A stretch of DNA of 7,807 bases, from assembly GCA_964384205.1 (NCBI GenBank), contig CAYLKS010000092.1, positions 1 through 7,807 on the forward strand, given 5' to 3'. The notes beneath the pieces were generated by a model. The model was not told where the DNA came from. It did no database searches and worked only from the letters and a program-made list of their open reading frames with translations. This document shows positions 6,989-7,807 of this stretch, piece after piece (the stretch's first letter is position 1; each line of letters opens with the position of its first letter). The DNA comes from CAYLKS01 sp964384205 [NCBI: uncultured bacterium] (GTDB lineage: Bacteria > JAGOEH01). The translations under genes and the position numbers were made by a program.

Positions 6989-7010
6989 ATTAATATTTAC
7001 TAACGTCACC
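6989..7010 (-). promoter_or_regulatory. Putative promoter of the eight-gene cluster
   Basis: Read on the minus strand this stretch is GGTGACG, eight bases, then TATTAAT, with a TATA-like TAAATATTA at 6999-6991. The box centre is about 29 bases from the ATG at 6966, the usual archaeal TATA-to-start distance, so transcription may begin at or a few bases before the start codon. The AGGTGA at 7011-7006 looks like a Shine-Dalgarno core but lies 40 bases from the ATG, too far to act as one. A + T richness makes chance TATA boxes common; the match to the opposite promoter is the main support. Confidence 0.5.
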
Positions 7011-7067
7011 TAATAGATATTTTGTTTTGGTTTTGCAGAGTGTTTTGGTGGTTAAGAAGTGACGATA
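7001..7067. repeat. Imperfect inverted repeat in the divergent spacer
   Basis: TAACGTCAC at 7001-7009 is mirrored by GTGACGATA at 7059-7067: eight of nine positions pair, with a perfect six-base core (CGTCAC/GTGACG). The arms are about 50 bases apart, so a hairpin is less likely than two copies of one protein-binding or promoter element facing outward towards the two genes. Confidence 0.5.
7023..7048 (+). repeat. Short direct repeat between the divergent promoters
   Basis: TGTTTTGG occurs at 7023-7030 and again at 7041-7048, with starts 18 bases apart. The pair sits between the two promoter modules, where an operator could act on both genes. Eight bases of T- and G-rich sequence can recur by chance, so this is only a candidate regulator site. 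Confidence 0.3.
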
Positions 7068-7080
7068 AGATTATATTAAT
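7059..7080 (+). promoter_or_regulatory. Putative promoter of the geranylgeranyl reductase gene
   Basis: GTGACG at 7059-7064 is followed after nine bases by TATTAAT (7074-7080), within the TATA-like TTATATTAA starting at 7071. Initiation about 26 bases downstream of the box would give a leader of roughly 30 bases, in which GTGAG (7118-7122) is a weak ribosome-binding candidate nine bases before the ATG. A second A/T box, AATAAATATAAAA at 7103-7115, is closer and would instead give a nearly leaderless mRNA. Sequence alone does not decide between them. Confidence 0.45.
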
Positions 7081-7131
7081 TTGATATCTTTTTGTTTTTC
7101 TCAATAAATATAAAATAGTGAGCCACTAATT

Positions 7132-7807
7132 ATGGCGGATATAATTATTGTTGGTGGCGGACCGGGAGGTTCTGCAACGGCAAAACATTTAGCAGAAAAA
7201 GGTTATGATGTTGTTCTCTATGAGAAAAGGCAGGAGATTGGAGCTCCAAAAAGATGCGCCGAAGGAATTTCTCTTGGAGGTCTTGAAAGATTAAAATTAA
7301 ATCCTCCAGCAAACTGCATAAGGCAGAAAATAAACGGTGCGAGAATTTACGCTCCAAATGGAAAATTTGTTGAAATTGATTATGGCAAAGACAACGGCTA
7401 TATTTTAGAAAGGAAACTATTCGATAAATGGCTAGCCGAGGAAGCGGCAAGAAAGGGAGCAAAAATCCAGGCAAAGACCTATATTAAAGAAGTCCTTAAA
7501 GAAGACGGGAAGATTGTTGGAGTTAAAGGAGAATTTATTGGAAAAGAATTTTCCGAAAAATGCAAAGTTTTGGTTGCTGCAGATGGTATTGAATCCAAAA
7601 TATCAAAAATTGCTGGTTTAAATACAACCTGCAATCCCTTACTTGTGGATTCTGGGGTTCAGTTTGAAATGACGGGAATTGAGATTGAAGATCCCAAAAA
7701 AATTTATCTGTATTTTGGAAATAAAATCGCACCTCGCGGTTATATTTGGTTATTCCCAAAAGGCAAAGATGTTGCAAATGTTGGAATTGGGATTATTGGC
7801 AACAGCG
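7132..7807 (+). CDS. Geranylgeranyl reductase-family flavoprotein (archaeal lipid saturation), 3' truncated by window
   Basis: The first 225 residues of an FAD-dependent reductase of the geranylgeranyl reductase family, which in archaea hydrogenates the geranylgeranyl chains of ether lipids such as digeranylgeranylglycerophospholipid at the membrane surface. Seen here: the N-terminal Rossmann dinucleotide motif VGGGPGGS (7-14); the acidic residue ending strand 2 (LYEKR, Glu31), expected to hold the FAD ribose; the PKRCAEGIS block (39-47) with the cysteine typical of archaeal members; VAADG (148-152); and YIWLFPKG (204-211), the family's substrate/FAD-side motif. Family members are usually near 390-400 residues, so roughly 170 residues lie beyond the edge. 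The ATG at 7132 puts the dinucleotide motif at the normal distance from the start. The gene is transcribed away from the surface-protein cluster and need not be functionally tied to it. A related plant- or bacterial-type reductase of the same family is the only real alternative. Confidence 0.93.
   Translation, partial: MADIIIVGGGPGGSATAKHLAEKGYDVVLYEKRQEIGAPKRCAEGISLGGLERLKLNPPANCIRQKINGARIYAPNGKFVEIDYGKDNGYILERKLFDKWLAEEAARKGAKIQAKTYIKEVLKEDGKIVGVKGEFIGKEFSEKCKVLVAADGIESKISKIAGLNTTCNPLLVDSGVQFEMTGIEIEDPKKIYLYFGNKIAPRGYIWLFPKGKDVANVGIGIIGNS

Noticed and set aside
7006-7011. AGGTGA on the minus strand as a Shine-Dalgarno site for the 313-residue protein.
   Set aside because: It lies 40 bases from the ATG with no nearer start codon in frame, and is better explained as part of the GTGACG promoter-side motif.
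7056-7069. GTGACGA as a C box of a C/D guide RNA.
   Set aside because: It differs from RTGATGA, no paired D box (CTGA) follows at a suitable distance, and it is explained by the mirrored promoter motif.
7145-7777. Minus-strand open frames at 7145-7474 and 7535-7777.
   Set aside because: They are antisense to the geranylgeranyl reductase gene, whose FAD and YxWxFPKG motifs prove the plus-strand reading.
1-7807. CRISPR arrays, tRNA or rRNA genes, insertion sequences.
   Set aside because: No regularly spaced repeats, cloverleaf-type sequence, rRNA blocks, transposase or terminal inverted repeats were seen on either strand.

Overview
The window is strongly A+T-rich and almost certainly archaeal. 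The best organism marker is the plus-strand gene at the right edge (from 7132), a geranylgeranyl reductase-family flavoprotein of the kind that saturates archaeal isoprenoid lipids. TATA-type promoters, the near absence of Shine-Dalgarno sites and the many Ig-like surface proteins fit this. Lysine-, isoleucine- and asparagine-rich proteins, tight packing and few recognisable homologues suggest a small-genome lineage such as a DPANN archaeon or a relative, but the sequence alone does not settle the lineage.

Layout. From 6966 down to 62 there are eight minus-strand genes with almost no spacers, read in this order: a 313-aa C-terminally anchored Ig-like protein (6966-6025); a 150-aa Ig-like protein with only an N-terminal hydrophobic segment (6021-5569); a 257-aa C-terminally anchored two-domain protein (5572-4799); a MinD-like ATPase, here MinD-A (4783-4025); an 807-aa multidomain surface protein with a transmembrane anchor and a basic cytosolic tail (4028-1605); a second MinD-like ATPase, MinD-B (1608-847); a 97-aa single-span membrane protein (857-564); and a multi-span membrane protein (about 583-62). 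Three junctions are 4-base ATGA stop/start overlaps, so this looks like one translationally coupled operon. A 165-bp divergent spacer (6967-7131) separates it from the lipid gene. It holds a promoter-like module, GTGACG followed 8-9 bases later by TATTAAT, facing each gene. Positions 1-35 may hold the start of another minus-strand gene.

How the parts may work together (inference). Two membrane-targeted MinD-type ATPases flank, and are coupled to, a large receptor-like surface protein whose cytosolic tail could contact them. Three further exported Ig-like proteins lie upstream and two small membrane proteins downstream. A plausible reading is a cell-surface assembly (adhesin, envelope or contact structure) whose position or assembly is set by the ATPase pair. 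No secretion ATPase, prepilin, FtsZ, MinC, MinE or archaellum gene is present to tie it to a known machine. I regard the cluster as the candidate undescribed system in this window.
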